Origin: Planctomycetota bacterium
GTDB taxonomy: Bacteria; Planctomycetota; Phycisphaerae; Phycisphaerales; UBA1924
Assembly (NCBI GenBank): GCA_018242605.1
Contig: JAFEBP010000005.1
Location: 334,861-398,860 of the forward strand
Length of the DNA stretch: 64,000 nt
Direction of reading: 5' to 3'
Shown: piece by piece, positions 63,596 through 64,000 of the stretch
Position numbering within the stretch: position 1 is the first letter of the stretch
Layout of the letters: the number at the start of each line of letters is the position of its first letter
Program-made: the position numbers and the translations under genes
Notes under the pieces: generated by a model
The model's database searches: none
Seen by the model: the letters and a program-made list of their open reading frames with translations, nothing else
Told to the model about the DNA's origin: nothing

Positions 63596-64000
63596 CTATG
63601 CCCATTCGCCGTGGATGAACCAGCGGTTGTGGGGCCATTCGTGGAAGAGCCAGAGTGTGCGGCCGTTGTCGAGGGCGATGCGGAAGTAGTCGCGGACGCC
63701 GGCGGTGGGGTCGCGCCACCACTCAGGGGCGATGCGTTCGGGGAGCGTGCAGGATTGCACGGGTTCATCGCGGCCCTGCCAGACGATGCGGACCACCGGG
63801 CCATCGGGAGAAAGCGCGGTGGCGTGGACGGGGATGGGGCGGTCAAAGAGGCGCGTGGGGCGGAGGGCGATGCCCGGTGGCGGCGGGGCCGCGTGCGGCG
63901 CAGGGCGGCGGGCGCTGAGCACGGGCTCGAGCACGAAGGCACGCTCGGGGATGTGTGTGTTGACGGTGCGGCCGCGAGCGACGGCGTGGGTGCCCAGGCG
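63596..64000 (-). CDS. imuB: C-terminal end of ImuB-like Y-family polymerase homologue (partial)
   Basis: The frame is open to the window edge (first visible residues RLGTHAVARGR, then NTHIPERAF), so the N-terminal polymerase domain lies beyond 64000. The visible 134 residues match the tail of ImuB-type proteins: a Pro-rich linker, RPTRLFDRPIPVHA, VVRIVWQGRDEPVQ, ERIAPEWWRDPTAGVRDYFR and a final WLFHEWPHNRWFIHGEWA (the DUF6504-type module). ImuB is an inactive Y-polymerase that links ImuA and DnaE2 in SOS mutagenesis. Partner genes would be outside the window. Confidence 0.8.
   Translation of the reverse strand, partial: RLGTHAVARGRTVNTHIPERAFVLEPVLSARRPAPHAAPPPPGIALRPTRLFDRPIPVHATALSPDGPVVRIVWQGRDEPVQSCTLPERIAPEWWRDPTAGVRDYFRIALDNGRTLWLFHEWPHNRWFIHGEWA

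Overview
The window is high-GC bacterial DNA, most likely from a planctomycete of the Phycisphaerae/Phycisphaerales. The main reason is three secreted proteins carrying dockerin-like EF-hand C-termini that end in Gly-Cys (the GC-type dockerin described mainly from that group). Supporting hints are zinc-ribbon membrane proteins and multihaem TPR cytochromes. The taxonomic call is an inference from families; no rRNA gene is present.

Layout. (1) 1-18010 is an accessory island. It opens with a truncated Fic protein and a 45-bp 3' fragment of a tRNA-Pro flanked by short direct repeats. Then comes a tightly packed operon (1204-13991): a 50-codon ORF, an SNF2-type helicase, a type III-like Mod methyltransferase, a 26-codon ORF, a Res-like helicase-nuclease, a nitrilase-fold hydrolase and a Rad50/SMC-like ATPase with a zinc hook. 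Five of the six junctions are 4-bp start/stop overlaps. Two back-to-back recombination modules follow (int/xis/XRE on the minus strand, xis/int on the plus strand). The second integrase runs into tRNA-Lys(CTT), so its last residues are encoded on the complement of the tRNA. I read this as a defence island; the hydrolase-ATPase pair attached to a type III-like core is the best candidate for an undescribed system.

(2) 18.2-35.5 kb is chromosomal: a K+ channel, an octahaem cytochrome with HEAT/TPR repeats, a tyrosine phenol-lyase/tyrosine decarboxylase pair, an ECF-type sigma factor with a C-terminal cysteine motif, a SulP-STAS transporter convergent with a DUF1275-STAS fusion, a DUF4126 protein, YceH, a zinc-ribbon membrane protein, an RsmB-type rRNA methyltransferase and a sensor histidine kinase.

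(3) 35.5-54.2 kb is housekeeping: pgsA-pgpA (phosphatidylglycerol synthesis), nuoJKLMN (membrane arm of complex I without nuoA-I), mnmA, a stand-alone DNA methyltransferase, an M16 peptidase, recO with a CBS protein, and glyA. One large secreted GC-dockerin protein lies inside this block.

(4) 54.6-64.0 kb holds two tandem paralogous secreted proteins, each with 14 FG-GAP repeats arranged 7+7, then a decayed dockerin remnant, queD, and the C-terminal end of an ImuB-like Y-family polymerase homologue that continues past the window edge.

No CRISPR array, rRNA, transposase or insertion sequence was found.
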